In this document: piece after piece, positions 38,329 to 45,801 of the stretch
Layout of the letters: each line of letters opens with the position of its first letter
Numbering within the stretch: position 1 is the stretch's first letter
Assembly: GCA_944326425.1 (NCBI GenBank)
Contig: CALVDX010000008.1
Coordinates: forward strand, 23,121 to 87,120
Source: Candidatus Gastranaerophilales bacterium
GTDB taxonomy: Bacteria > Cyanobacteriota > Vampirovibrionia > Gastranaerophilales > Gastranaerophilaceae
Length of the DNA: 64,000 bases
Reading direction: 5' to 3'
Notes under the pieces: generated by a model
Database searches by the model: none
What the model was told of the DNA's origin: nothing
What the model saw: only the letters and a program-made list of their open reading frames with translations
Made by a program: the position numbers and the translations under genes

Positions 38329-39075
38329 TTACACTTTATTTTCTTTAATAAACGTAAGGATACGTGAGAGTTTGACTTTTAAAATTTCACATTCTTCTTT
38401 TAATTTTTGGTTTTCAGCGAGAATATCCAAATCTTGTTCTTCGCTAATGACTTTAGGTATATTCTCATCTGTCAGCACAAATTTTTTGCCGGCTTCTTCT
38501 TTAATAAGCATAACGCTTCTCATATCTTTTTCTTTTATAATTCCCATTTGAACCATTAATTCTGCAATAAATACGTGTTTTCCTTTTGATTGCAGTTCCT
38601 GCTGCCTTGCCAGGACTTTTTCCAAGTCATCAATGGACATTTTGCCGGCTCTTATAAAGTATTCTCCTGTTCTGTACTTTCCTGCAATAAATCCGGCAAG
38701 TGCGGAAACCAAAACGGGTATGTCTTCGGTAAAATATTTTTGATCCATACAGAAGGTAAAAGCTTTGGCCATTTCTTCCATTGAAAAAGATCCTGCAAGT
38801 GCTATTTCAACTAAGTTCATATTGTTTTTGCAGCAGTTTAAAAATGTATAAATATTATCATCCCAGCAGCTGTCTTTATTTTCTAATTCCTGTTCACCCA
38901 ATTCCGATAACTTTGGCTGATACACGTGGAACAGCTCATCCTGTTGCGCCGAAATAAAATCCTGACTTAAGTATTTTTTTAAATCGGTTGAAAGGTTGAT
39001 ATAAATTGCTTGTTTAATCCATAGAGGGAATTTATACAAATTCTCCATAAACTCGCTGTAACTATTTTTGTCCAC
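38329..39075 (-). CDS. Hypothetical protein with GspE/MshE-N-like segment
   Basis: A 248-aa soluble protein. About 140-200 (YFIRAGKMSIDDLEKVLARQ, then IAELMVQMGIIKEKDMRSVMLIKEE) repeats the pattern G-h-h-x-x-x-h-L-x-x-h-h-x-x-Q found in N-terminal domains of GspE/PilB-type ATPases, some of which bind c-di-GMP. The last 40 residues (about 205-245) form a coiled coil. No ATPase domain. A link to pilus or secretion control is conjecture. Upstream partner of the asparaginase gene. Confidence 0.6.
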   Translation of the reverse strand: MDKNSYSEFMENLYKFPLWIKQAIYINLSTDLKKYLSQDFISAQQDELFHVYQPKLSELGEQELENKDSCWDDNIYTFLNCCKNNMNLVEIALAGSFSMEEMAKAFTFCMDQKYFTEDIPVLVSALAGFIAGKYRTGEYFIRAGKMSIDDLEKVLARQQELQSKGKHVFIAELMVQMGIIKEKDMRSVMLIKEEAGKKFVLTDENIPKVISEEQDLDILAENQKLKEECEILKVKLSRILTFIKENKV

Positions 39076-39161
39076 TGCTCTTAATCCTTCTTTTAAATGA
39101 TAGTAATAAACACAAAAGAATTATATCATATTATAAGGTACTATGTAAAGGAATATGAAAA

Positions 39162-39629
39162 ATGGGAATGGACGGCTTATCTATGTCAAATACGGGTATG
39201 CTCAAAGAAGCTACTTCCCTTGATTATTCCAAAGAGAGTGAAGAGCTTTCAAAAGAAGATACTGAAAAAAGTATGATAGTCCAGGAGCTAACCCAGCAGG
39301 AACGTGTTAACGAGGAGAAAGAAGAGAACAGAAAACGTAGAAAAGCAAATAAAGAAAATCCGGAAGGAACTTCAGAAGAGGATGAACAGCAGGAAGCTGA
39401 GCCGGAAACTGTTGATGAATCGGGTGATAGTATTAATCCGGATGATTTGCTTCTTGTTGACGGAGAGAATAAGGGGTTTTATACTAAATTAAGTAAAAAT
39501 TTGGAAAACATTGAATTATATGATAGAATAACAGACAGGTTGATAGGTACAATTACTCCGGAGGAATTGAGTTATTTAATATCAAAACTTAATATGGGTA
39601 CGGGAATTTTTATCAACAAGAAAGTATAA
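39162..39629 (+). CDS. Acidic FlaG-like flagellar protein (putative)
   Basis: A 155-aa protein. The first 110 residues are low-complexity, very rich in Glu, Lys, Asp and Ser, and probably disordered. The C-terminal block NIELYDRITDRLIGTITPEELSYLI parallels the FlaG core (h-x-x-Y-D-x-x-T-x-x-h-I-x-x-I-P-x-E-E-h). It is followed after 4 nt by fliS, and flaG-fliD-fliS order is common, which supports the call. AAAGGA lies 9 nt upstream. The long acidic extension is unlike ordinary FlaG. Confidence 0.5.
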   Translation: MGMDGLSMSNTGMLKEATSLDYSKESEELSKEDTEKSMIVQELTQQERVNEEKEENRKRRKANKENPEGTSEEDEQQEAEPETVDESGDSINPDDLLLVDGENKGFYTKLSKNLENIELYDRITDRLIGTITPEELSYLISKLNMGTGIFINKKV

Positions 39630-39633
39630 GAGT

Positions 39634-40113
39634 ATGAGTTATAATCCCTATAACAAATATGTAAAAAAATATCAGGAAAGTAATGTTAACACGGCGGATC
39701 CAAAAAAAATTATGATTATGCTGTTTGATGCCTGCATTCAATTCCTTGGAAAGGCCCGTCAGGCAATCGAAGAAAAAAAATATGCGGATAAAACAGCAAA
39801 TATAAATAGTGCAAAACAAATCTTGAGAGAATTTATGCGTACAATTGATTTGGAAAACGGCAATGATACTTCAAAACATTTGTACTTATTTTATAATAGA
39901 CAAATTAATAAATTAACCCAAATAAGTATCCATAGGGATTTAGCGGCGCTTGATACGGTAATGGCTGACTTAACCGGAATAAGGGATGCTTTTATAGAAG
40001 CTATAAAAATTGTCAATCAGGATTTATCAAAATCCGAGCAGGAAGAAGAAAGAATGCGATACGAAGAAGAGTTAAATTCAGAGCAAAATTCGCAGCATGA
40101 TTACGGAGTTTAG
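39634..40113 (+). CDS. fliS: Flagellin chaperone FliS
   Basis: Cytosolic chaperone that keeps flagellin unfolded for export. The 159-aa protein starts MSYNPYNKYVKKYQESNVNTADPKKI, then IMLFDACIQFLGKARQAIEEK, the typical FliS helix 1-2 pattern, and continues all-helical. The C-terminus is extended by about 25 acidic residues. Middle gene of a three-gene flagellar unit. Confidence 0.88.
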   Translation: MSYNPYNKYVKKYQESNVNTADPKKIMIMLFDACIQFLGKARQAIEEKKYADKTANINSAKQILREFMRTIDLENGNDTSKHLYLFYNRQINKLTQISIHRDLAALDTVMADLTGIRDAFIEAIKIVNQDLSKSEQEEERMRYEEELNSEQNSQHDYGV

Positions 40114-40115
40114 CG

Positions 40116-40499
40116 GTGGAAAAACAGTTTCAACAATTAATGATGTATTATAATCAACTGAAGGAAATGGCTATTCAGGTTTCCAGAATGTTGGAAAACG
40201 AATCCTATAATGATGCTTTGACGATGCTTAATCATAGGAAAAGGGTTGTAAAAGAGCTGGGATTAATTCTTAAGTATTTGAAAATGACAGATAAGCAAAA
40301 AGAGATTGTGGAGAATATAAAAAAAGAAATTCTGGAAATAGAAGCAGCTAATATTCAGCGCTTACAGACTGATATGGAAGATGTCAAATACGAACTTGAT
40401 GTTGTATCATCAAAAGTCAGGTTTAGAAATAAATATAACCCATATGAAGCAGAGCAGGCATCAGGTAATGTTATTGATACCCGTGATAATGAAGGGTAG
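40116..40499 (+). CDS. FliT-like helical protein after fliS (putative)
   Basis: A 127-aa, all-helical, coiled-coil protein with a GTG start and GGAG upstream, 2 nt after fliS. Its position and size match FliT-type or other FliS-associated export chaperones, but sequence alone does not prove it (YYNQLKEMAIQVSRMLENESYNDAL...). Confidence 0.55.
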   Translation: MEKQFQQLMMYYNQLKEMAIQVSRMLENESYNDALTMLNHRKRVVKELGLILKYLKMTDKQKEIVENIKKEILEIEAANIQRLQTDMEDVKYELDVVSSKVRFRNKYNPYEAEQASGNVIDTRDNEG

Positions 40500-40502
40500 T
40501 TA

Positions 40503-41600
40503 TTATACTGCAAATCTGAAGTGTACTAAGTCACCATCCTGTATTATATAATCTTTTCCTTCCAGCCTTGTAACTCCTTTTTCTTTGCAGGCCACGTAGG
40601 AACCTAATTCCGCAAAATCTTTATAAGGGGTAATTTCCGCTCTGATAAATCCTTTTTCAAAATCTGTGTGTATAACTCCGGCTGCCTGTGGCGCTTTAGT
40701 ACCTTTTACGATTGTCCAGGCATGGACTTCTTTTTCCCCTGCTGTTATAAAAGTAATAAGATTGAGCAGAGAATATACCGATTTAATCATTTTATCGATT
40801 CCGCTGTCCTCAACTCCAAGATCGTGAAGGTATTCTTTTGCTTCTTCCGGCCCGAGATCTATCAGTTCTTCTTCTATACGTGCAGATATAATTACCATTT
40901 CTGCTCCATGTGATTTAGCGTATTCTTCGACCTGCCGGGTATAATTATTTCCGTCTTTTAAATCATATTCCGAAACATTTGCACAGTATATAATCGGCTT
41001 AACTGACATCAGATTTAATTGTTTTATAACAGCTTGTTCATCTTCGTTAAAATGCTCTTTAATATTAATGAAAGAACAATCAGCAAGAAGTTCTGTGAGT
41101 TTTTTAAGAACTTTATCTTCAAGTACCGCGTCTTTGTCTCCGCCTTTAGCCTGCTTTGAGATTCTGGCGGCACGCTTTTCAATTGTTGCCAAATCCGCAA
41201 GAGCCAATTCTGTATTAATGGTTTCAATATCGTCAATCGGATTTACTTTGCCTGATACATGGATTGTATTCTCATCATCAAAACACCGCACTACCTGAAT
41301 AATCGCGTCTACTTCTCTTATGTTATGCAAAAACTGATTGCCAAGGCCTTCACCATTGGATGCGCCCTTTACAAGTCCTGCAATATCTACAAATTCTATA
41401 ACTGTAGGGATTATTTCTTTTGTTTTGCATAAATCGGCCAAAATTTGTAAGCGCTCATCGGGTACTGTTACAACGCCTACATTTGGTTCAATTGTACAAA
41501 ACGGATAATTTGCACTCTGGGCATTTTTTGTGGCTGTAAGTGCATTAAATAAGGTTGATTTTCCTACGTTTGGTAATCCTACTATTCCGGCTCTTAGCAT
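40503..41600 (-). CDS. ychF: Ribosome-binding ATPase/GTPase YchF (OLA1 family)
   Basis: A 365-aa Obg-related P-loop protein that binds ribosomes and influences stress responses. It begins MLRAGIVGLPNVGKSTLFNALT, has DIAGLVKGASNGEGLGNQFL-type switch II and the altered G4 ANVSE that gives ATP preference, then a coiled-coil insert and a C-terminal TGS domain ending in DGDLVHFRFAV. It converges on the FliT-like gene with only a 3-nt gap. Confidence 0.97.
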   Translation of the reverse strand: MLRAGIVGLPNVGKSTLFNALTATKNAQSANYPFCTIEPNVGVVTVPDERLQILADLCKTKEIIPTVIEFVDIAGLVKGASNGEGLGNQFLHNIREVDAIIQVVRCFDDENTIHVSGKVNPIDDIETINTELALADLATIEKRAARISKQAKGGDKDAVLEDKVLKKLTELLADCSFINIKEHFNEDEQAVIKQLNLMSVKPIIYCANVSEYDLKDGNNYTRQVEEYAKSHGAEMVIISARIEEELIDLGPEEAKEYLHDLGVEDSGIDKMIKSVYSLLNLITFITAGEKEVHAWTIVKGTKAPQAAGVIHTDFEKGFIRAEITPYKDFAELGSYVACKEKGVTRLEGKDYIIQDGDLVHFRFAV

Positions 41601-41696
41601 TATAAATTCCTCTTTTTATATTCTTTATTAATGAATATAACATAAAAAAGAATCTAATGCTAAGCGGAATAGTTTACTTCCAACAGTTGTTCCAAC

Positions 41697-41837
41697 TTAT
41701 TTTTTTTTATATTTTTTATCGTCCTCTACCCACACAAGTGTTATCGGAAAGCTTTTGGTAAAGGGATTTGTTTTGTATTTAATGTCATATTTGTTAATTT
41801 TATATGATAATATTTTAAAAAATTGAGCCAATTTCAT
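41697..41837 (-). CDS. Possible 46-aa small protein in the ychF-IS gap
   Basis: The gap 41601-41944 holds one plausible ORF: starts MKLAQFFKILSYKINKYDIK, ends VWVEDDKKYKKK. It lacks a Shine-Dalgarno, but a TAATAT box 6 nt before the ATG could give a leaderless mRNA. Alternatively it is a gene remnant or chance ORF. I see nothing else coding in the gap. A direct repeat TTCCAAC (41679, 41691) precedes a poly-T stretch. Confidence 0.33.
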   Translation of the reverse strand: MKLAQFFKILSYKINKYDIKYKTNPFTKSFPITLVWVEDDKKYKKK

Positions 41838-41927
41838 ATATACATATTACACTTTTGCGAGAAAGTTTAATTACCTTAAAGTATTGATTTAAATAACAGG
41901 GCTAATCGTAACGGGCTAGACTTATAT

Positions 41928-41940
41928 AAAAAAAGAAGCC
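41928..41940 (-). terminator. Distal half of the rpsT terminator, separated by the IS
   Basis: AAAAAAAG-A-AGCC here is complementary to GGCT-C-CTTTTTTT at 43345-43357. Removing the IS and one copy of its 3-bp target duplication restores a compact hairpin with a 6-nt loop and A/T flanks, placed as the rpsT terminator. Confidence 0.65.
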
Positions 41941-41944
41941 AATT

Positions 41945-41972
41945 TGAACTGAAACCCTAAAACTAGACAAAG
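41945..41972 (+). repeat. IS left terminal inverted repeat
   Basis: Begins TGAACTGAAACCC and ends CTAGACAAAG, matching the reverse complement of 43312-43339 at 24 of 28 positions. It overlaps an inner perfect 12-bp inverted repeat: AAACCCTAAAAC (41952-41963) with GTTTTAGGGTTT (41985-41996), just upstream of orfA. Confidence 0.92.
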
Positions 41973-42016
41973 AAAAAAAAGTCGGTTTTAGGGTTTTAAT
42001 ATATAAGGAGGTCATA

Positions 42017-42421
42017 ATGAAAAGAAAACCTTATACAGTTCAGGAAAAAACAGAATTACTGAAGTCTACAGCAATAGAAAAAGTCGCAAATTCATCAGCG
42101 ACATATTCAAAAGAGTTTAAAGTATTTGCAGTAGGCGAGTATTTTTCAGGCAAAACACCAATGCAAATATTTGTAGAGGCAGGAATCAATGTAGATATAT
42201 TAGGTCGAGAACAGCCGGAAAGATGTTTACGACGTTGGCGGAGAATAAATGATAAATATGGAGTAAATGCACTCTTAGAAGAGAAACGGGGAGTCGGAAG
42301 CTCTAGCCGCCCCCGGAAAAAAACTCTAACATTAGAAGAACAAATCGTGCAATTGAAACAGAAAAACGAAATATTAGAACAACAGGTACATTTCTTAAAA
42401 AAGCTCCGCGGCTGGGAGTAA
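42017..42421 (+). CDS. IS3-family transposase OrfA
   Basis: A 134-aa DNA-binding part of the transposase. HTH region about 30-85 (YSKEFKVFAVGEYFSGKTPMQIFVEAGIN; RCLRRWRRINDKYG) and a C-terminal leucine zipper (LEEQIVQLKQKNEILEQQVHFLKKL) for multimerisation. AGGAGG precedes the ATG. Near its end lies an A6G slippery site; slipping -1 would fuse it to OrfB and yield a 427-aa transposase. Confidence 0.95.
   Translation: MKRKPYTVQEKTELLKSTAIEKVANSSATYSKEFKVFAVGEYFSGKTPMQIFVEAGINVDILGREQPERCLRRWRRINDKYGVNALLEEKRGVGSSSRPRKKTLTLEEQIVQLKQKNEILEQQVHFLKKLRGWE
42397..42403 (+). other. Programmed -1 frameshift site of the IS (A AAA AAG)
   Basis: In the orfA frame the sequence reads TTA AAA AAG, giving the canonical A-AAA-AAG heptamer. 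A small hairpin CTCC...GGAG follows within 1 nt. After slippage the reading continues APRLGVKDLVQKFEF into orfB. Confidence 0.88.
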
Positions 42422-42429
42422 AAGATTTA

Positions 42430-43299
42430 GTGCAAAAATTTGAATTTATTGAGTTACTTTCCAGCCATTATACCATTTCAGAACTTTGTTCCTGTTTAAA
42501 AGTAAATCGAAGTAGTTTCTATTATTGGCAAAAGTCAAAAGTAAAAAGATTGGCAAAAGAATTGCCGGATAAAACTTTAATAGAAACTGTATTCAACAAG
42601 CGAAACAAGTTGGCAGGATACAGAACAATAAGAATGGATTTAGAAAACAAGTACGGAGTAATAATGAACACAAAGAAAATCAGACGCCTAATGAACAAAT
42701 ATGGAATGAAGACAAATGTGAGGAGAAAAAATCCATACAAAGAAATCATGATGAAAACCCAAGAACACTCAACCTGTGAAAATATTTTAAATAGAGAATT
42801 TAAGGACAAACTGCCATTGACAACCCTTTGTACGGATATTACATATTTGTATTACGGCAGATGCGAGAAAGCATATTTATCTGCAGTAAAAGATATTTCA
42901 ACCGGCGAGATTGTTGCCTACAAAGTAGCAAAAAATTTAACATTGCCTATTGTGTTAGATACTATTGAAATTCTAAAAACAAAAATTGATTTAAAGAATG
43001 TTTTATTACATTCAGACCAAGGGGTGCATTACACCAATCCAGAGTACAGGAAGTTGCTAAAAGACAATAATGTAATACAGTCAATGTCAAGAAAGGGAAA
43101 TTGCATAGATAATGCGTCTATGGAAAGCTTTTGGGGACATTTTAAGGATGAAGTCAATTACAAGAATTGTAAAACTTTTGAAGAACTTGTTGAAAAAATT
43201 GATGAATATATGTACTATTACAATAATGAAAGGTATCAATGGAGCAGAAATAAAATGACTCCTGTACAATACAGAAGTCATTTATTACTTGCTTCTTGA
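42430..43299 (+). CDS. IS3-family transposase OrfB (DDE integrase domain)
   Basis: A 289-aa catalytic part. N-terminal HTH_21-like region (LCSCLKVNRSSFYYWQKS; NKLAGYRTIRMDLENKYG), then the rve core with all DDE residues: Asp in CTDITYLYY, Asp in LLHSDQGVHYTNPEY, Glu in NASMESFWGHFKDE. The nominal start is GTG without a ribosome-binding site, so its natural product is the OrfAB fusion. Intact. Confidence 0.95.
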   Translation: MQKFEFIELLSSHYTISELCSCLKVNRSSFYYWQKSKVKRLAKELPDKTLIETVFNKRNKLAGYRTIRMDLENKYGVIMNTKKIRRLMNKYGMKTNVRRKNPYKEIMMKTQEHSTCENILNREFKDKLPLTTLCTDITYLYYGRCEKAYLSAVKDISTGEIVAYKVAKNLTLPIVLDTIEILKTKIDLKNVLLHSDQGVHYTNPEYRKLLKDNNVIQSMSRKGNCIDNASMESFWGHFKDEVNYKNCKTFEELVEKIDEYMYYYNNERYQWSRNKMTPVQYRSHLLLAS

Positions 43300-43311
43300 A
43301 CTTCCTTTTTT

Positions 43312-43339
43312 CTTTGTCTAGTTTTTAGGGGTCAGTTCA
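43312..43339 (-). repeat. IS right terminal inverted repeat
   Basis: CTTTGTCTAG...GTCAGTTCA, 28 bp, inverted copy of 41945-41972 with four mismatches; followed by the target repeat ATT. Confidence 0.92.
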
Positions 43340-43344
43340 ATTCA

Positions 43345-43357
43345 GGCTCCTTTTTTT
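43345..43357 (-). terminator. Proximal half of the rpsT terminator, separated by the IS
   Basis: GGCT-C-CTTTTTTT, partner of 41928-41940, 22 nt past the rpsT stop codon. With the IS in place this stem cannot form locally, so rpsT transcripts may run on into the IS in antisense. Confidence 0.6.
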
Positions 43358-43379
43358 CTTTTATTCACTGTTTAAAAAG

Positions 43380-43646
43380 TTATTTAGCGATTTTATTAAC
43401 AGCTAATGTTACTCTGGATTTTTTACGGGCAGCTGTGTTTTTGTGGAGAATACCTTTAGAAACAGCTTTATCACAGAGTTTATATACATTAGATAATGCA
43501 GAATTTAAAGCAGTTTTATCTTCACCTGCTGCCAATTCTAATGCTTTTTTAATTGCAGTCTTTATGGATGATTTGAATGCAACATTTCTGATTCTGTTTT
43601 TTTCTGCTACTAAAATTCTTTTCTTTGCTGACTTAATATTTGCCAT
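43380..43646 (-). CDS. rpsT: 30S ribosomal protein S20
   Basis: An 88-aa basic protein, MANIKSAKKRILVAEKNRIRN...FKSSIKTAIKKALE..., with the conserved GILHKNTAARKKSR block. AAAGGA precedes the ATG. Single gene; its downstream terminator is interrupted by the IS. Confidence 0.97.
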   Translation of the reverse strand: MANIKSAKKRILVAEKNRIRNVAFKSSIKTAIKKALELAAGEDKTALNSALSNVYKLCDKAVSKGILHKNTAARKKSRVTLAVNKIAK

Positions 43647-43773
43647 TTTTTATCCTTTCTATTTATATTAGTGTCTTTTTACGGTTAATGACTCCGTAAA
43701 ACTACAGAGGATAGTGTGAGTAACCTTATTATATCCGGTAAAATATTTATTTCAATAGGTTGGATGTAAATTC

Positions 43774-45075
43774 CTAAAACTCTGTAACAAGGCTGTCGCC
43801 AAAATTTCCTTTATATACGAGAGTTTTGTATTTTTCATTTTTGTAAATGTATATTTCAAAAGAAATATCAGGGTAGGCTATCTTTTTATAATGCCTGCTG
43901 CCGGAGTGAATTACATTTATAATTGGTGATGTTTCATTGACATGAAGAGGTTTTTTATCAAACAATGTCTGGGTATAACTTGCACTTAACTTATTTTTCC
44001 TGAATATTAAAATATCAATTTTCATATTGCTTATGTTGAAATTGGATATATTTTTTATCCGGAAACGAAGAGTGAATTTATCTGCTTTTTTTGACGTTTG
44101 GATTTTAGACTGCAGAAAGTCAAATTCTACATTATCGTTATTTATGATATTATTCTGGTAAAAGTTTTTAATAGAAGCTGCTTTGTATGTATAAAGTTTT
44201 GATGTCGGTAAATCTCCTCTTCCGCGGGCTATATCAGCAGCTCTCATAAGTGTTTCATAATAAAGATAAAAACTTGCAAGCTGGGGTTCTTTTGATTTTA
44301 TTATTTCAAAATACTTAACGGCCTTCATTGGCTGAATGTAGGAAAGGACAAGTGCAAGTTTATATTTAACCGTGAGGTTTCCCGGGGCTGCTTTTTCTGC
44401 ACGTTTTAAATATCTGTAAGCTTCATAGTAATTATTTTGTGCTACATAATTATCTGCTATCTTGACATTAGAGGCCAGTATTCCGTTCATTATGTATTCA
44501 CGTATCCGGACTTTTCTGACTTTTAGTTTATCAAAGTAATAATTTGCACGTATATATTTTTTGTTTGCTGCCAAAGGTTTTTCTTTTTTATAATAATAAT
44601 CCGCAAGAAGAATATTAGCACTGCATTTGAATCTTATAAGTCTTTGAGAACTTCTGTCTGCTATAGATGCCTCGATTTGTTCGGCAAGTTCCGGTTTATT
44701 GTTTTCAAGATAAAGCATGATTAATTTAAGATAATGTTCAAATGTTGCGTCAGGCGCGAGTTGTATAGCCCGTTTGTAATAAAATTCAGCTTTTTCAAAG
44801 TTATCAATAGTATGATAAAGTCCTCCGATATAAATATTAAATTTATAATCATTAGAATATAAATTGCCTAAAAACTCTTCCTGAGAAAGTATACTTGTAG
44901 TGAATTTTTTATAGAATTCAGTTTTATGTTCTTTGGTGATGTACAATTGATCTTCAATGGAAAGTCTTGCATTAATAAGAATGCACGTGACAACAATAAC
45001 TGCAAGGCAAAAGGCAGTAAAGAATGTAGAAAAGTATTTAATTTTTAAAAAGTCAATCTTTTTAAATTTAATCAT
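43774..45075 (-). CDS. Membrane-anchored TPR protein, unknown function
   Basis: A 433-aa protein with one N-terminal membrane helix (FSTFFTAFCLAVIVVTCILI) and TPR-like repeats facing the periplasm, clearest at about 90-125 (YIGGLYHTIDNFEKAEFYYKRAIQLAPDA) and 225-265 (NNYYEAYRYLKRAEKAAPGNLTVKYKLALVL). The last 115 residues are beta-rich (LRFRIKNISNFNISNMKIDILIF), like an Ig-type or FxLYD-like domain. I chose ATG 45075, which overlaps the mgtC stop and has GGAGG just upstream, over a TTG at 45102. Role unknown; probably envelope assembly or protein interactions. Confidence 0.78.
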   Translation of the reverse strand: MIKFKKIDFLKIKYFSTFFTAFCLAVIVVTCILINARLSIEDQLYITKEHKTEFYKKFTTSILSQEEFLGNLYSNDYKFNIYIGGLYHTIDNFEKAEFYYKRAIQLAPDATFEHYLKLIMLYLENNKPELAEQIEASIADRSSQRLIRFKCSANILLADYYYKKEKPLAANKKYIRANYYFDKLKVRKVRIREYIMNGILASNVKIADNYVAQNNYYEAYRYLKRAEKAAPGNLTVKYKLALVLSYIQPMKAVKYFEIIKSKEPQLASFYLYYETLMRAADIARGRGDLPTSKLYTYKAASIKNFYQNNIINNDNVEFDFLQSKIQTSKKADKFTLRFRIKNISNFNISNMKIDILIFRKNKLSASYTQTLFDKKPLHVNETSPIINVIHSGSRHYKKIAYPDISFEIYIYKNEKYKTLVYKGNFGDSLVTEF

Positions 45076-45790
45076 TAACCTCCAGTATTGATGCAGATTC
45101 AATGTTGCTAAAACGTTTTAAGTCATCATAAAGTGATGTTAATCTGTCTTTTTTTTGAATTTCCAGAGTTGCTGTCAGTTTGATTTTATTTTCCTGAAAA
45201 TTCGTATGTTTTACGGAAAAATTAATTACTTCAAATTTTTTGTCAAGGAATTCTTTTATAGGAGTCTCGTCCTCAGAGCTGCAGTACAAAGTAAGATTAT
45301 ATCTTCTGATAGTGCGTGTTCCAGACGGTAGAAATTCTTTTTCAAAAATTCTGATAAGGGTAAGCACAGCAACGGCAAAAAGTGTTGCCGCGAGTCCCAA
45401 AGTAAGCATTCCTGAGCCGCATGCCATGCCTATGGCGGCAGCAATCCATAAAGTTGCTGCTGTTGTCAGCCCGAAAATCATCGGCCCGTTTCTTAAAACA
45501 GCGCCGGCACCGATAAAACCAATACCTGATACAACCTGTGCGGCAACCCTTCCTGTGTCGCGTATGCCGTTTGCATAATCATCCGTTACTACGGTAGGAA
45601 AACCGTAAATAGAGATTATTGTAAATATACAGGCGCCGAGACAAACCAGAATATGTGTTCTTAATCCGGCATATTTATTTGTAAGTTCTCTTTCGAGCCC
45701 TAAAATAAAACCGTAACAAATTGCGGCAAAAACTCTTATAATTATGTTATAATCAAAAACATTATCAACTATTCCGTGTCCAGACAACAT
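45068..45790 (-). CDS. MgtC/SapB family inner-membrane protein
   Basis: A 240-aa protein. Family blocks GLERE, GLRTHILVCLGA and VSGIGFIGAGAVLR lie in about four to five N-terminal membrane helices, with an ACT-like cytosolic C-terminus (about 155-240). MgtC proteins modulate F-ATPase or ion homeostasis under Mg limitation. It lies 11 nt after oppC with AGGGA, so it belongs to the same unit. Confidence 0.88.
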   Translation of the reverse strand: MLSGHGIVDNVFDYNIIIRVFAAICYGFILGLERELTNKYAGLRTHILVCLGACIFTIISIYGFPTVVTDDYANGIRDTGRVAAQVVSGIGFIGAGAVLRNGPMIFGLTTAATLWIAAAIGMACGSGMLTLGLAATLFAVAVLTLIRIFEKEFLPSGTRTIRRYNLTLYCSSEDETPIKEFLDKKFEVINFSVKHTNFQENKIKLTATLEIQKKDRLTSLYDDLKRFSNIESASILEVND

Positions 45791-45801
45791 ACTTAATTCC
45801 C

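Larger units (their letters stand above)
41945..43339 (+). mobile_element. IS3-family insertion sequence, IS150-like, complete
   Basis: 1395 bp bounded by 28-bp imperfect inverted repeats (24 of 28 matching) beginning TGAACTGA, flanked by a 3-bp direct repeat ATT (41942-41944 and 43340-43342). It carries orfA and orfB in -1 relation with a canonical frameshift site. Both genes are intact and the target duplication is preserved, so the insertion looks recent and potentially active. Confidence 0.95.
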
